Source of the DNA: Deltaproteobacteria bacterium
Lineage (GTDB): Bacteria; Myxococcota_A; UBA9160; UBA4427
Reading direction: 5' to 3'
NCBI GenBank assembly: GCA_016713665.1
Contig: JADJOR010000002.1
Location: 372,001 to 436,000 of the forward strand
DNA: 64,000 bases
Below are positions 8,365 through 17,551 of this stretch, in pieces. Position 1 is the stretch's first letter. Each line of letters starts with the position of its first letter. The notes under the pieces are model-generated. The model ran no database searches. It saw only the letters and a program-made list of their open reading frames with translations, and was not told the DNA's origin. A program made the translations under genes and the position numbers.

Positions 8365-11300
8365 ATGTCGAAGACCTGGCTCCCGATCCTGGTCCTGCCC
8401 TTCTTGTTGCTGGCCGGCCAGGAATGGGGATCGCCCGAAGCGGTGCCGGGCGCGTCGGAACCCGACCTTGTAGTCCTCCGCGCCGCGGTCGGGAGCCACC
8501 TCCGGGCCCGCGAGTACTGGGCCAGCGAAACCGACGAAGGCCTCCAGGCACCGAATCGCGAGCACGGCCTGCGGACCTATTTCGAGCCGACCGGCCTCCG
8601 GGTCCACGATCGCACGGCCGCCGGGAGCCCGAATCTGCTCGAGCTCTCCCTCGTCGGTCTCGGCGGGGGCGAGTCGCTGCTCGCCGTACCGCCGGGCGAG
8701 ATCGAGCATCGGGAAGGGCGGATCGAGATCGTGCGCAGCGAGCTCGGTCTCGTCGAGTGGTACGTGAACTCGCGGCAGGGGCTCGAGCAGGGATTCACGC
8801 TCGCCTCTCGGCCGCCGCTCGGAGCCGGGGACCCGAGCGCGCTCGCGCTCGAGCTCGCGATCTCGGGCGCGAAGGCGAGTCTTCGGGGCGGATCGATCGT
8901 GCTCACGAGCGAAGCCGGACGGACGCTCGAGTACGGGAAGCTCCTCGTCGTCGATGCGAAGGGGACGAAGCTGGCGGCGCATTTCGAGGTGCCGTCGCCG
9001 GACCGCATCCGTCTGCGCGTCGAGGATCGGGGGGCGACCTATCCGATCGTGATTGATCCGCTGCTGACGGGGACGTTCGACGCGCTGCTCGAGTCGAATC
9101 AGGCGTCGTCCCAGCTCGGGTTCGCCGTCGCGACGGCGGGGGACGTGAACGGCGACGGTTACGACGACGTGATCGTCGGGGCGCCCCTCTACGACGCGGG
9201 GACGGCCGACGAAGGCGCGGCCTTCGTCTTCCTCGGGTCGGCCTTCGGCGTCGATCAGGTCAACCCACTCCAGGCCCACGCCCAGCTCGAGGGCAATCAG
9301 CTGGCCGCGCAGATGGGCAACAGTGTCGCCTCGGCGGGGGACGTGAATGGCGACGGATACGGCGACGTGATCGTCGGTTCGGCGCTCTTCAATGCCGGTC
9401 AAGCCGACGAGGGCGCGGCGTGGATCTACCTGGGCTCTTCGACCGGAATTCCGGACGGCGGTCCGGCGACGGCCCACGCCGGGTTCGAATCGAACCAGAC
9501 CAATGCCCAGATGGGCTTCTCGGTCGCGACGGCCGGGGACGTGAACGGGGATGGATACGACGACGTGATCGTCGGAGCACCCTTCTACGACGATGGATCT
9601 CTCGACGAGGGAATGGCGTTCCTCTACCACGGAAGCGCCACGGGATTCGCGTTCGGGAGCCCGACGACGGCGAATACGCGGCTCGCATCGAATCAGATCG
9701 ATGCGCGCTTCGGGGTCGACGTGGCCTCGGCGGGGGACGTCGACGGCGACGGTCTCTCCGACGTGATCGTCGGCGCGCATACCTACGACGCGGGCTCGAT
9801 CGACGAGGGCGGGGCCTTCGTTTTCCGGGGCAATGCAGCGGGGATCGCGGACGCCTCGCCCGCGACGGCCCACGCGCGCCTCGAGAGCAACCAGGCGAAC
9901 GCGCTCTTCGGATTCAGTGTCGCCTCGGCGGGGGACGTGAACGGCGACGGTCTCTCCGACGTGATCGTCGGCGCGCTCGCATACGACTTCCAGCCCGGGG
10001 ATGCGGACATGGGCGCGGCCTTCGTCTTCGCGGGCAGTGCCACGGGCATCGCCGACGGGAGCGCGGCCACGGCTGCGACGCAGATCCACCAGGATCAGGC
10101 CGGAGCACAATTCGGTCGGAGCGTGGCGTCGGCCGGGGACGTGAACGGCGATGGCTATTCGGACCTGATCGTGGGCGCGATGCTCTGGGACGCCTTGGCC
10201 GTCGATGAGGGCGCGGTCTTCGTCTATCTGGGTCGGGCCGCGGGCATTCCGAACGATCCGTCGGTGTACCGGACCTTGGGGACGGGCCAGGCGACGTCGC
10301 TTCTCGGCATCGCGGTCTCGTCGGCGGGGGACGTGAACGGCGATGGATACGACGACGTGATCGTCGGAGCCAATCTCCACGAGAACGGGGAGACGGACGA
10401 AGGCGCGGCGTTCGTCCATCACGGCGGAGCAGCGGGCGGCGCGGCCTTCAATTTCACCTTCCTGCCCGGGACTTCGATCGAGGCGCAGAATGCATTCGAG
10501 GCCGCCGGTCGCCGCTGGTCGGCCTGGCTGAGAGACGAGGTCGTCGTCGACCTCACGGTCGGCACGGCGAGCCTGGGGACTGGCGTCGTGGTGTCGTCGG
10601 GCGTCCGCCGGGTGAGCGTTGTGTACTCGGGCTTTCGCTCGGCGCTCGTGGACGATCAGACCAGCCCGCTCGATTCAGCGGCCGTCGCGAGCCTGCCCGC
10701 CGGATCGATCTTCGGCGTGCTGATCAATCGCACGAGCGACAGCCCCAACGGGTCGGGATCGGCGACCCCCTACGTCGACCTCTCTGGCGCGAACAATTCG
10801 ACGATCTCCCTGACCACGGCGAACGCCAAGGCCCTGGGGCTCGCCGTCGGCCCGGGGTCGGTCGGCTCCTGTCTCGGCACCTGCGATGGAAGCCTCGTCT
10901 TCGCCAACGCCTTCGCCTACGACTACGACCCGAGCGACGGCATCAGTCCGGGAACCTACGACCTCGTCGGGTTCGCGACCCACGAGATCGGGCACGTGCT
11001 CGGCTTCGTGAGTGGCGTCGACATCCTCGATCTCAATTCGCCCCCGGTCGGGGGTCCGTTCCCGGCGAACCTGTTCACCGTCGTGAGCCCGCTCGATCTG
11101 TTCCGATTCTCGGCGCTGAGCGCCGCGTCCGGCGTGCTCGATCAGACGGCCGACACGCGTTCGAAGGACTTCTCGATCGATGGCGGTGGGACCGCCGTCT
11201 ACCCCTTCGCGACGGGTCGCTTCTTCGGGGATGGCCAGGCCGCCGGACATTGGAAGGACGGGCTCGGCGTCGGACTGATGGACCCGACCGGTGCCCAGGG

Positions 11301-11511
11301 CGAGGCGTTGGCGATCAGCCTGCGCGACATCCAGGCCTTCGACGCGATCGGCTGGAACGTGGTCCCGGAGCCCGATTCGGGCCTGCTCCTGGGCGCCGGT
11401 CTGGTCGGTTTCTCGATGCTCGCGACACGAAGTTCCTCCACGTCGAGGAGACGCAGAGGACGAACGAGCGCTCATCCTCGCCCGCCGGGAAGCGCGGCCC
11501 GGGCCCTCTGA
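8365..11511 (+). CDS. FG-GAP repeat / zinc metalloprotease-like surface protein with PEP-CTERM sorting signal
   Basis: 1048 residues with a ribosome site (AAGGAG) upstream. A signal peptide (about 1-20) leads into a ~220-residue domain ending in Y-P-I-V-I-D-P-L-L. Seven FG-GAP/integrin-alpha repeats follow (about 249-690), each with the calcium-binding signature G-D-V-N-G-D-G-(Y/L)-x-D-(V/L)-I-V-G. Next comes a metalloprotease-like domain with H873-E-I-G-H877-V-L-G-F; the third metzincin His is replaced by Ser, so another ligand is needed. V1000-P-E-P begins a PEP-CTERM signal with hydrophobic helix and Arg-rich end, meaning export, exosortase cleavage and surface display. The basic tail is about 20 residues longer than usual. 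Substrate unknown. Confidence 0.85.
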   Translation: MSKTWLPILVLPFLLLAGQEWGSPEAVPGASEPDLVVLRAAVGSHLRAREYWASETDEGLQAPNREHGLRTYFEPTGLRVHDRTAAGSPNLLELSLVGLGGGESLLAVPPGEIEHREGRIEIVRSELGLVEWYVNSRQGLEQGFTLASRPPLGAGDPSALALELAISGAKASLRGGSIVLTSEAGRTLEYGKLLVVDAKGTKLAAHFEVPSPDRIRLRVEDRGATYPIVIDPLLTGTFDALLESNQASSQLGFAVATAGDVNGDGYDDVIVGAPLYDAGTADEGAAFVFLGSAFGVDQVNPLQAHAQLEGNQLAAQMGNSVASAGDVNGDGYGDVIVGSALFNAGQADEGAAWIYLGSSTGIPDGGPATAHAGFESNQTNAQMGFSVATAGDVNGDGYDDVIVGAPFYDDGSLDEGMAFLYHGSATGFAFGSPTTANTRLASNQIDARFGVDVASAGDVDGDGLSDVIVGAHTYDAGSIDEGGAFVFRGNAAGIADASPATAHARLESNQANALFGFSVASAGDVNGDGLSDVIVGALAYDFQPGDADMGAAFVFAGSATGIADGSAATAATQIHQDQAGAQFGRSVASAGDVNGDGYSDLIVGAMLWDALAVDEGAVFVYLGRAAGIPNDPSVYRTLGTGQATSLLGIAVSSAGDVNGDGYDDVIVGANLHENGETDEGAAFVHHGGAAGGAAFNFTFLPGTSIEAQNAFEAAGRRWSAWLRDEVVVDLTVGTASLGTGVVVSSGVRRVSVVYSGFRSALVDDQTSPLDSAAVASLPAGSIFGVLINRTSDSPNGSGSATPYVDLSGANNSTISLTTANAKALGLAVGPGSVGSCLGTCDGSLVFANAFAYDYDPSDGISPGTYDLVGFATHEIGHVLGFVSGVDILDLNSPPVGGPFPANLFTVVSPLDLFRFSALSAASGVLDQTADTRSKDFSIDGGGTAVYPFATGRFFGDGQAAGHWKDGLGVGLMDPTGAQGEALAISLRDIQAFDAIGWNVVPEPDSGLLLGAGLVGFSMLATRSSSTSRRRRGRTSAHPRPPGSAARAL

Positions 11512-11517
11512 GCTCGA

Positions 11518-11538
11518 AAGATCATCGAACGGTAAGAA
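11518..11538 (+). repeat. 21-bp direct repeat, copy 2 (candidate regulatory element)
   Basis: Identical over 21 bases to 8278-8298 and placed in the corresponding position: just past the preceding gene's stop and 136 bp before the di-heme oxidoreductase start. Downstream of it, GATCCCGGGTA (about 11564) and GATTCCGGGTA (about 11590) form a second, imperfect direct repeat. A common regulator for the two secreted proteins is an inference. Confidence 0.5.
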
Positions 11539-11674
11539 CCGATCTTCAGCGCTCGGACGATGATCCCGGGTATGGGGTACTCGAGGCACCCGATTCCGGG
11601 TACCAGGTCCTTCGAATCAGGCATTCGATCCGACTCGAGCGTGCTCCGAACTCCGATCCGTCGAGGTGATCCGG

Positions 11675-13270
11675 GTGTCGAAGACGATGGCTCATTTGCT
11701 TCCGCTGACTTGCACGCTCCTTGCCGCCGCGGTCCTCGGGACCCCCGGCACCGCCTCCGCCCAGCTGATCGACCGGACCCAGGCCCCGAATGCCGCCGGT
11801 GCCGGCATCGCGAAGTCCCTCGAAGAGCAGATCGGCACGGGCCAGGGCGACGCCCTCACCCCGGGCAGCTCGATCTTCCTGATCCAGCGTGACCCGGCCC
11901 GCTCGATCCGTCGCGGTCGCCAGCTCTTCCAGCGCAAGTTCTCGGTCCATCAGGGACTCGGCCCGCGAACCGGGGATGGGGTCGGCGACATCGATCACGA
12001 CGGCTCGATCGGGGCGGGCTTCGCCGACAGCTGCGCGGGCTGTCACGGTCGCCCGCGCGGCGCCGCGGGCTTCGGCGGTGACGTCGCGACCCGGCCCGAC
12101 TCCCGCGATGCGCCGCATCTCTTCGGTCTCGGCCTGCAGGAGATGCTCGCCGACGAGATCACGGCGGATCTGCGCGCGATTCGTGACCGCGCCGCGCAGC
12201 AGGCCGTGCAGTCGGGACGGGTCGCGATCCTGCCGCTCAAGAGCAAGGGCATTCGTTTCGGTTCGATCCGCGTCGCGCCCGATGGATCGGTGGACACGAG
12301 CGGCGTCCTGGGCGTCGATCCCGATCTGCGCGTCCGTCCGTTCTTCGCCCAGGGCGGGACGATCTCGATCCGCGAGTTCCTGGTCGGGGCCTTCAACGCC
12401 GAGATGGGCGTCGAGGCCTCGGATCCGCTGCTGCATGCCGCGGCGTCTGGGGCGCGGGTCGTGACGCCGGCGGGGATGGTGCTCGACGGTTCGCTCGACG
12501 CGATCGAGCGTCCTCCCGCGGCGAACGAGGCCGACGATCCGGACGGCGACGGCGTTCGAGACGAGCTGCCCGTCTCCCTCGTCGACCACATGGAGTTCTA
12601 TCTGCTCAACTACTTCAAGCCTGCGGTCCACGAACAGTCGCGTCTCGCGCAGGCGGGTCGTCAGGTCTTCGATGCGGTCGGTTGCGGCTCGTGTCACGTC
12701 CCGGATCTGCGGATCGAACGCGATCGTCGCGTCGCCGACGTGGAGACGCGCTTCGATCCGGTACGCGGCGTCTTCAATCGACTCTTCGCGACGGCATCGC
12801 TTCGCCTGGTCGCCGTCGACGACGGATCGGGGTTCGCTTCACTCAAGCGGCCCGCGCGCGAGCCGTTCGTCGTGCGCAACTTCTTCGCGGACCTGAAGCG
12901 CCACGACCTCGGGCCCGCCTTCCACGAGCGCAACTACGACGGGACCACCACGACGCATTTCATGACCGAGCCGCTCTGGGGCGTCGGCTCCACCTCGCCC
13001 TACGGTCACGACGGCCGCAGCATCAGCCTGCGGGAGGTCGTCCTGCGCCATGGCGGGGAGGCCCGACGTCAGCGGGATGCCTTCGCCGCCATGCCCGAGG
13101 TCGCACAGCTCGCGCTCTTCGAGTTCCTCGAGTCGCTCGTGCTGTTTCCGCCCGACGACACCGCCTCGAACCTCGATCCGGGCGATCCGTCGACGCCGGG
13201 CTTCCCGCAGACGGGGCACGGGAGCATCAAGCTGGGGGCGCTGTTCAACGATCCGGCGGAGGGGGAGTAG
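11675..13270 (+). CDS. Di-heme oxidoreductase (DHOR-type cytochrome c peroxidase-like protein)
   Basis: About 531 residues. The GTG at 11675 is preferred over the one at 11666 because GAGGTGA lies at proper spacing and the protein then starts M-S-K-T, like its upstream neighbour. A signal peptide ending T-A-S-A-Q exports it to the periplasm. Two heme sites are visible: C120-A-G-C-H and C337-G-S-C-H. The late S-P-Y-G-H-D-G-R-S element, with M-T-E-P-L-W-G before it, is typical of the di-heme oxidoreductase (DUF1111) family, which carries out periplasmic electron transfer of mostly unknown purpose. There is no membrane anchor. It shares the 21-bp upstream element with the PEP-CTERM protein. Confidence 0.88.
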   Translation: MSKTMAHLLPLTCTLLAAAVLGTPGTASAQLIDRTQAPNAAGAGIAKSLEEQIGTGQGDALTPGSSIFLIQRDPARSIRRGRQLFQRKFSVHQGLGPRTGDGVGDIDHDGSIGAGFADSCAGCHGRPRGAAGFGGDVATRPDSRDAPHLFGLGLQEMLADEITADLRAIRDRAAQQAVQSGRVAILPLKSKGIRFGSIRVAPDGSVDTSGVLGVDPDLRVRPFFAQGGTISIREFLVGAFNAEMGVEASDPLLHAAASGARVVTPAGMVLDGSLDAIERPPAANEADDPDGDGVRDELPVSLVDHMEFYLLNYFKPAVHEQSRLAQAGRQVFDAVGCGSCHVPDLRIERDRRVADVETRFDPVRGVFNRLFATASLRLVAVDDGSGFASLKRPAREPFVVRNFFADLKRHDLGPAFHERNYDGTTTTHFMTEPLWGVGSTSPYGHDGRSISLREVVLRHGGEARRQRDAFAAMPEVAQLALFEFLESLVLFPPDDTASNLDPGDPSTPGFPQTGHGSIKLGALFNDPAEGE

Positions 13271-13288
13271 GGCGCTCTCGCCCGTCGC

Positions 13289-14625
13289 TCAGGTCCGCTC
13301 CGCGTGGCGCCCCGGCTCGGGGAGGGCGACGAGCAGCAGCAGGCCGGGCAGGGCGAGGAGGGCGGTGCAGACCCAGAAGACCGGCCAATCGGTCCAGGTC
13401 GCGAGCCAGCCGGAGAGGCCGCCGAAGAGCGTCCGGCCCATCGCCATCAGCGAGGTCAGGACGGCGAACTGGGTCCCGCTGTAGGCCCCGCGCGAGAGCG
13501 AGGAGAAGTAGGCGACGAAGGCGGCCGAGGCGAGGCCGCCGGTGAAGTTGTCGGCGAGGACCGCGAGGGCGAGGACGCCGAGGTCATGGCCCGCGTACGC
13601 GAGCCAGACGTAGAGCAGGTTGGTCACCGCCTGGAGCAATCCGCCGAGAATCAGCGCCGGGCGGATCGAGGTCCGCGCGACGAGGACCCCGCCGACCACG
13701 ATCCCGACGACGCTCGCCGCGAGGCCGACCACCTTCGTCAGGCTCGCGATCTCGACGCCGCTGAAGCCCAGCTCGACGAAGAAGGGATTCGACATCGCGA
13801 GCGCCACCGAGTCGCCGAGCTTGTAGAGCAGCGCGAAGGCCAGCACGAGGGGCCAGCTCGGGCGCGTCGCGAGGTCGCGGAGCGGATCGAGGAAGGCGCG
13901 GCGCAGGGTCGCGCCGAGCGATGGGGGCGCGGTGACCGGGCTCGCCGTCTCCGCACCGACCCGCGCGGGCTCCGCGCGAAGACCACGCAGAACATCGAGA
14001 GCGCGAGGGCGAAGGCGAGGACCGCGAAGGTCTCGGGCCAGCTCGCGAAGTCGGCCAGCGCGATGGCGCCGGCGCCCGAGGCGAGCATGCCGGCCCGGTA
14101 GCCTGCCTGGGTCGCGGCGGCGCCGGCGCCCTGCTCGTGGTCCTCGAGGATCTCGATGCGGTAGGCGTCGACGACGATGTCCTGGCTCGCCGAGAAGAAG
14201 GCGATGGCGAAGACGACGAGGCCCGTCGCGATGGGCGCCGTCGTCGGATCGACGAGGCCCAGGCTCGTGATCGCGGCGACGAGTCCGGCCTGCAGGGCCA
14301 GGATCCAGCCGCGGCGCCGTCCGAGGGAGGCGGCGCCGGGGAGCGTCCATTGATCGAGCAGGGGGGCCCAGAGAAACTTGAACGCGTAGGGCATGCCGAA
14401 GAGGGCGAAGAGGCCGATCGAGGTCTTGTCGACGCCGTCGCGGGCGAGCCAGTAGGTCAGGGTCGTCGTCGTCAGCGGGAGAGGCAGCCCGCTCGAGAAG
14501 CCCTGGCCGAAGACCGCGAGCAGGCGCGGATTGCGGTAGACGGCGAGGGCGTCGAGCCAGGCGCGCAGCCCGCGCTGCGTCGGGCGCGGGGCCGGCGGGA
14601 TGGAAGGGCGGGGCGCGCTCGTCAA
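13289..14625 (-). CDS. AmpG-like MFS permease (muropeptide-type), frameshifted
   Basis: Read across two frames this is one ~445-residue MFS transporter. The N-terminal part has G-F-S-S-G-L-P-L-P-L, then G-M-P-Y-A-F-K-F-L-W-A-P-L-L-D and L-G-R-R-R-G-W, the signature of AmpG/acetyl-CoA transporter-type permeases. The C-terminal half continues in a second frame with six more helices. The frames meet in the GCGCG run at about 13973-13977 (just after V-V-F-A), where one base is missing or two are extra. AmpG imports anhydromuropeptides during cell-wall recycling; whether this copy does so is uncertain. It converges on the di-heme gene at 18 bp, and a weak 5-bp hairpin (13270-13283) lies between. 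Confidence 0.82.
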
Positions 14626-14637
14626 CGCGGGCGCCGC

Positions 14638-15306
14638 CTAATGCAGATACGAGATCGCCGCGATCCCGACCACGAAGAGCACGAAGAGACCGATCGTCGC
14701 GAGCTCGAGGTATTCGTCGAGCAGGCGTTTGGCCGCGGGGCCCGCGAAGTGGAAGACGGTGGCCACGAGGAAGAAGCGGCCGCCGCGGCCGAGGAGGCTC
14801 GCGGCGAGCACGATCGGAAGCGCCACGCCGAAGACGCCCGAGGCGACTGTAAAGATCTTGTAGGGGATCGGCGTGAAGGCGGCGGCGACGATCGCGAGAA
14901 AGGCGTTGTCGAGATAGAGCCGGCGAACGTGCTCGAAGAGCTCGGGCGAGACGCCGGGGACGTACGAGAAGAAGGCGTGCTGGACGAGCTCCCAGGCGAA
15001 GCTGCCGATCAGCCAGCCGAAGGCGCCGCCGACGATGGAGGCGACGAGGGAGACCGCCGCGAAGAAGTAGGCCCGCCCCGGCTGCGAGACCGAGAGCGCG
15101 ATCTGCAACACGTCCGGCGGGATCGGGAAGAAGCTGCTCTCGGCGAAGGCGATGACGGCGAGGGCCTGGGTCCCGTAGCGGGTCTCGGCCCAGTGGAGCA
15201 CCCAGGCGTAGAGCCGGCGCAGCGGATTCGGCGGCTGCACGGGCCCCGGTGCCCCGTCCGGTGGGCGGAGGGCGTTCGATTCACGGGCGCGATCGGGAGA
15301 TTGCAA
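14638..15306 (-). CDS. DedA/YqaA-family membrane protein (VTT domain)
   Basis: 222 residues. After a Pro-rich N-terminus come hydrophobic segments with E-S-S-F-F-P-I-P-P-D-V-L and, later, F-T-P-I-P-Y-K-I-F-T-V-A-S-G. Both are diagnostic of the YqaA branch of DedA proteins, whose VTT/SNARE-associated fold includes re-entrant hairpins. DedA proteins act in the inner membrane as phospholipid flippases or scramblases and affect envelope stability. The gene lies 12 bp upstream of the AmpG-like gene on the same strand, so the two are probably cotranscribed, which would suit an envelope-maintenance role. The first ~25 residues are poorly typical; a later start is possible. Confidence 0.85.
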   Translation of the reverse strand: MQSPDRARESNALRPPDGAPGPVQPPNPLRRLYAWVLHWAETRYGTQALAVIAFAESSFFPIPPDVLQIALSVSQPGRAYFFAAVSLVASIVGGAFGWLIGSFAWELVQHAFFSYVPGVSPELFEHVRRLYLDNAFLAIVAAAFTPIPYKIFTVASGVFGVALPIVLAASLLGRGGRFFLVATVFHFAGPAAKRLLDEYLELATIGLFVLFVVGIAAISYLH

Positions 15307-15403
15307 GCTTGGGCTCCAGGGGGGTCGGTCCGGGTATCGACGGGCACGGACCGTCGCTGAACGGGCGTGTTCGGCGTCCTGGCCACCCCGGCGCGTCGCG
15401 AGG

Positions 15404-15988
15404 TTAGCGGCCGTCCTGCGTCGGAACCCGCGCGACCGTCCCGCGATTGACCGCCGCGGCGAATTCGGGGTCGATGGGACCCTTGCTCTCGAGGTCGAGG
15501 GCGTTCATGAGCTTCGCGAGGGCCTCGTAGACGCCGGCCGAGAGCAGCAGCTCGACGGTCTCCCGCGGCGAGAGCCGAGCCGCGAGGCGATCGAAGGTCG
15601 CCTTGGAGAGGGTGCTCGTCTCGGCCAGCTCGGTCGTCGCCTCGAGGACCAGACGCTGCAGCGCGTCGAAGCAGGGGGCGTCGATCCGCCCCGCTTCGAT
15701 CGCGCGGATCTGCTCCGGTGTGATGCCGGCGGCCTGGGAGATGCCGACGTGTTGATCCCATTCGTAGGCGGCCCGGCGCAGGTTCGCGACGCGCAGGATC
15801 GCGAGCTCGCGGAGCTTCTGGTCGAGCTGTTGCTGGGAGAGGATGCTGAGCAGCAGATCCGCGAGCCGGGGCCAGTTCGTCTCGGCATGCCCGAAGAGCA
15901 GCGCGATCTCGTTCGGCCGATCGGAGGCCAGCAGCTGCTTCACCGACTCGGGCGCAGTTTCGAGGGCGAGGGGAGCAAGGCGAGGCAC
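15404..15988 (-). CDS. Carboxymuconolactone decarboxylase (CMD/AhpD-fold) family protein
   Basis: 194 residues from the GTG at 15988, preceded by AAAGGAA; the longer open frame upstream reads through a repeat array and is not credible. The CMD helix is visible as L-R-E-L-A-I-L-R-V followed by Y-E-W-D-Q-H-V (about residue 83), supplying the conserved Glu and His. The redox Cys pair of AhpD is absent, so it is not a peroxiredoxin reductase. CMD proteins decarboxylate gamma-carboxymuconolactone or act on unknown substrates. It is divergent from the potassium transporter genes. The specific reaction is unknown. Confidence 0.8.
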   Translation of the reverse strand: MPRLAPLALETAPESVKQLLASDRPNEIALLFGHAETNWPRLADLLLSILSQQQLDQKLRELAILRVANLRRAAYEWDQHVGISQAAGITPEQIRAIEAGRIDAPCFDALQRLVLEATTELAETSTLSKATFDRLAARLSPRETVELLLSAGVYEALAKLMNALDLESKGPIDPEFAAAVNRGTVARVPTQDGR

Positions 15989-16001
15989 GGGTGTTCCTTT
16001 C

Positions 16002-16080
16002 TCGGGCAGGCTCGGGCAGATCCGGGTGGTTCGGGCAGGCTCGGGCGGGTACCGGCAGGTTCGGGAAGTCTCGGTCTGTC
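16002..16080. repeat. Degenerate 10-bp periodic array (TCGGGCAGGY units)
   Basis: About eight units begin near 16002, 16012, 16021, 16031, 16041, 16051, 16061 and 16071. The best copies read TCGGGCAGGC, later ones drift (TCGGGCGGGT, ACCGGCAGGT, TCGGGAAGTC). The spacing equals one helical turn. The array fills the gap between the CMD gene and ktrB, which are transcribed apart. It may be a tandem protein-binding region or a simple expanded repeat. Confidence 0.55.
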
Positions 16081-16184
16081 TCCGGGGAATCGCTCCGGCG
16101 CGCGGACCCGTCGCCCGCCAGGCGGTATGCTGCGCCCCCGTGAAGCCCGACGCCAGCCGCCCCCGCGATCCGAGCGCGCGACGC

Positions 16185-17531
16185 ATGCCGCTGGCGCATC
16201 TCTCCGCCCCGCAGCTCCTCGTCGTCTCCTTCGTCGGCCTGATCGTGCTCGGTTGGCTCGGCTTCCTCCTGCTCCCGGGCCTCTACGAAGGGGCACCGAT
16301 GAGCTGGATCGACGCGCTCTTCATCTCGGCGAGCGCGGTTTGCGTCACGGGGCTCGCGACGATCGACGTCCCCGTCGTGCTGTCGTTCTGGGGCGAGCTC
16401 TGGCTCCTGCTCCTGATCCAGGCCGGGGGCCTCGGGATCCTGACCTTCGCCGCGATGGTCGCCCGCGTCACCGGCCGCCGCGCGGGAATCGACGTCGAGG
16501 AGGCCTCCGGGACCTTCACGTCGGTGATGTCCCTCGGCACGCCCGGCTCGTTGATGCGCACCATCCTCGGCGTCACGCTGGCGTGCGAAGCGGTCGGCGC
16601 GCTCGGTCTGCTCGCCGTCTGGGGCGGCGATCACGAGCTCGGTCGCGCCGTCTGGCTCTCGATCTTCCACTCCGTCTCCGCTTTCTGCAACGCGGGCTTC
16701 TCCCTCTTCTCCGACAGCCTGATGGGGCAGCAGCGCAATGCACCCATCCTGCTGATGGTCGCCGGACTGATCACCCTGGGCGGGATCGGATTCCCGGTCC
16801 TGCACGACCTGCGTTCGCGCTTCCGCGGCAAGCGGCGGCTCTCGACCCATACGCGGCTGACGCTCTCGATGACGGTCTTCCTCGTCCTGGTCGGCACCGT
16901 CGCCTTCCTGTCCTTCGAGTGGGACCGCCAGCTCGCCGACCTCTCCTTTGCCGATCGGATCGTGAATGCGCTCTTCATGTCGATCACGCCGCGCACCGCC
17001 GGCTTCAACACCGTCGACTACGGCGCCGTCACGAACGACTCGATCCTGCTCACGACCGTGTTGATGTGGGTCGGGGGCGCGCCCGGCTCGACGGCCGGCG
17101 GCGCGAAGGTCACGACCGTCGCCCTGCTGGCGCTGCTCGTCTTCGCGCGGCTGCGCGGCGATCGCCACGTCTCGTTCGCGGGTCGCACGATCCCCGACGA
17201 GACCGTCAATCGCGCGACCGGTCTCGCGGCGGGCATGGTCCTGCTCCTGCTCGCATTCACGATGCTCCTGCTCGCCTTCGAGCCCGCGGCCCTCGGCCTC
17301 GACGCGGAGCGATCGCGCATGGTGCAATCCGTCTTCGAGGTCCAGAGCGCGCTCAGCACCGTCGGCCTCTCGATGAACCTGACGCCGATGCTCGCCGACG
17401 GAAGCAAGCTCGTGCTGGTCCTCGTGATGCTGCTCGGGCGGGTCGGGCCGCTCGCAGTGCTCGGGGCGATGGTGATCCGCACGCATCACGCGGATTTCCG
17501 GTATCCACACGAAGACGTCCTGATCAGTTGA
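16185..17531 (+). CDS. ktrB: KtrB/TrkH-family potassium uptake protein, membrane subunit
   Basis: 448 residues from the ATG at 16185; a GTG at 16140 would add 15. Four pore-loop segments carry the filter glycines: A-V-C-V-T-G-L, S-A-F-C-N-A-G-F, T-P-R-T-A-G-F and A-L-S-T-V-G-L, the hallmark of the Ktr/Trk/HKT superfamily. G-G-A-P-G-S-T-A-G-G-A-K-V lies between the third pore and the next helix, where KtrB has its gating loop. The protein forms an inner-membrane dimer and imports K+, possibly with Na+. The KtrA subunit follows 20 bp downstream in the same operon. Length and motifs fit KtrB better than TrkH. Confidence 0.92.
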   Translation: MPLAHLSAPQLLVVSFVGLIVLGWLGFLLLPGLYEGAPMSWIDALFISASAVCVTGLATIDVPVVLSFWGELWLLLLIQAGGLGILTFAAMVARVTGRRAGIDVEEASGTFTSVMSLGTPGSLMRTILGVTLACEAVGALGLLAVWGGDHELGRAVWLSIFHSVSAFCNAGFSLFSDSLMGQQRNAPILLMVAGLITLGGIGFPVLHDLRSRFRGKRRLSTHTRLTLSMTVFLVLVGTVAFLSFEWDRQLADLSFADRIVNALFMSITPRTAGFNTVDYGAVTNDSILLTTVLMWVGGAPGSTAGGAKVTTVALLALLVFARLRGDRHVSFAGRTIPDETVNRATGLAAGMVLLLLAFTMLLLAFEPAALGLDAERSRMVQSVFEVQSALSTVGLSMNLTPMLADGSKLVLVLVMLLGRVGPLAVLGAMVIRTHHADFRYPHEDVLIS

Positions 17532-17551
17532 ATCGCGCGAGAGGAGGGAGC

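Noticed and set aside
5029..10422. Minus-strand open frame of about 1800 codons
   Set aside because: It is antisense to the regulator and FG-GAP genes and exists only because GC-rich codons leave few stops; the protein is low-complexity Arg/Glu/Asp with no domain.
16002..16080. CRISPR-like repeat
   Set aside because: Units are 10 bp without spacers, so not a CRISPR array.
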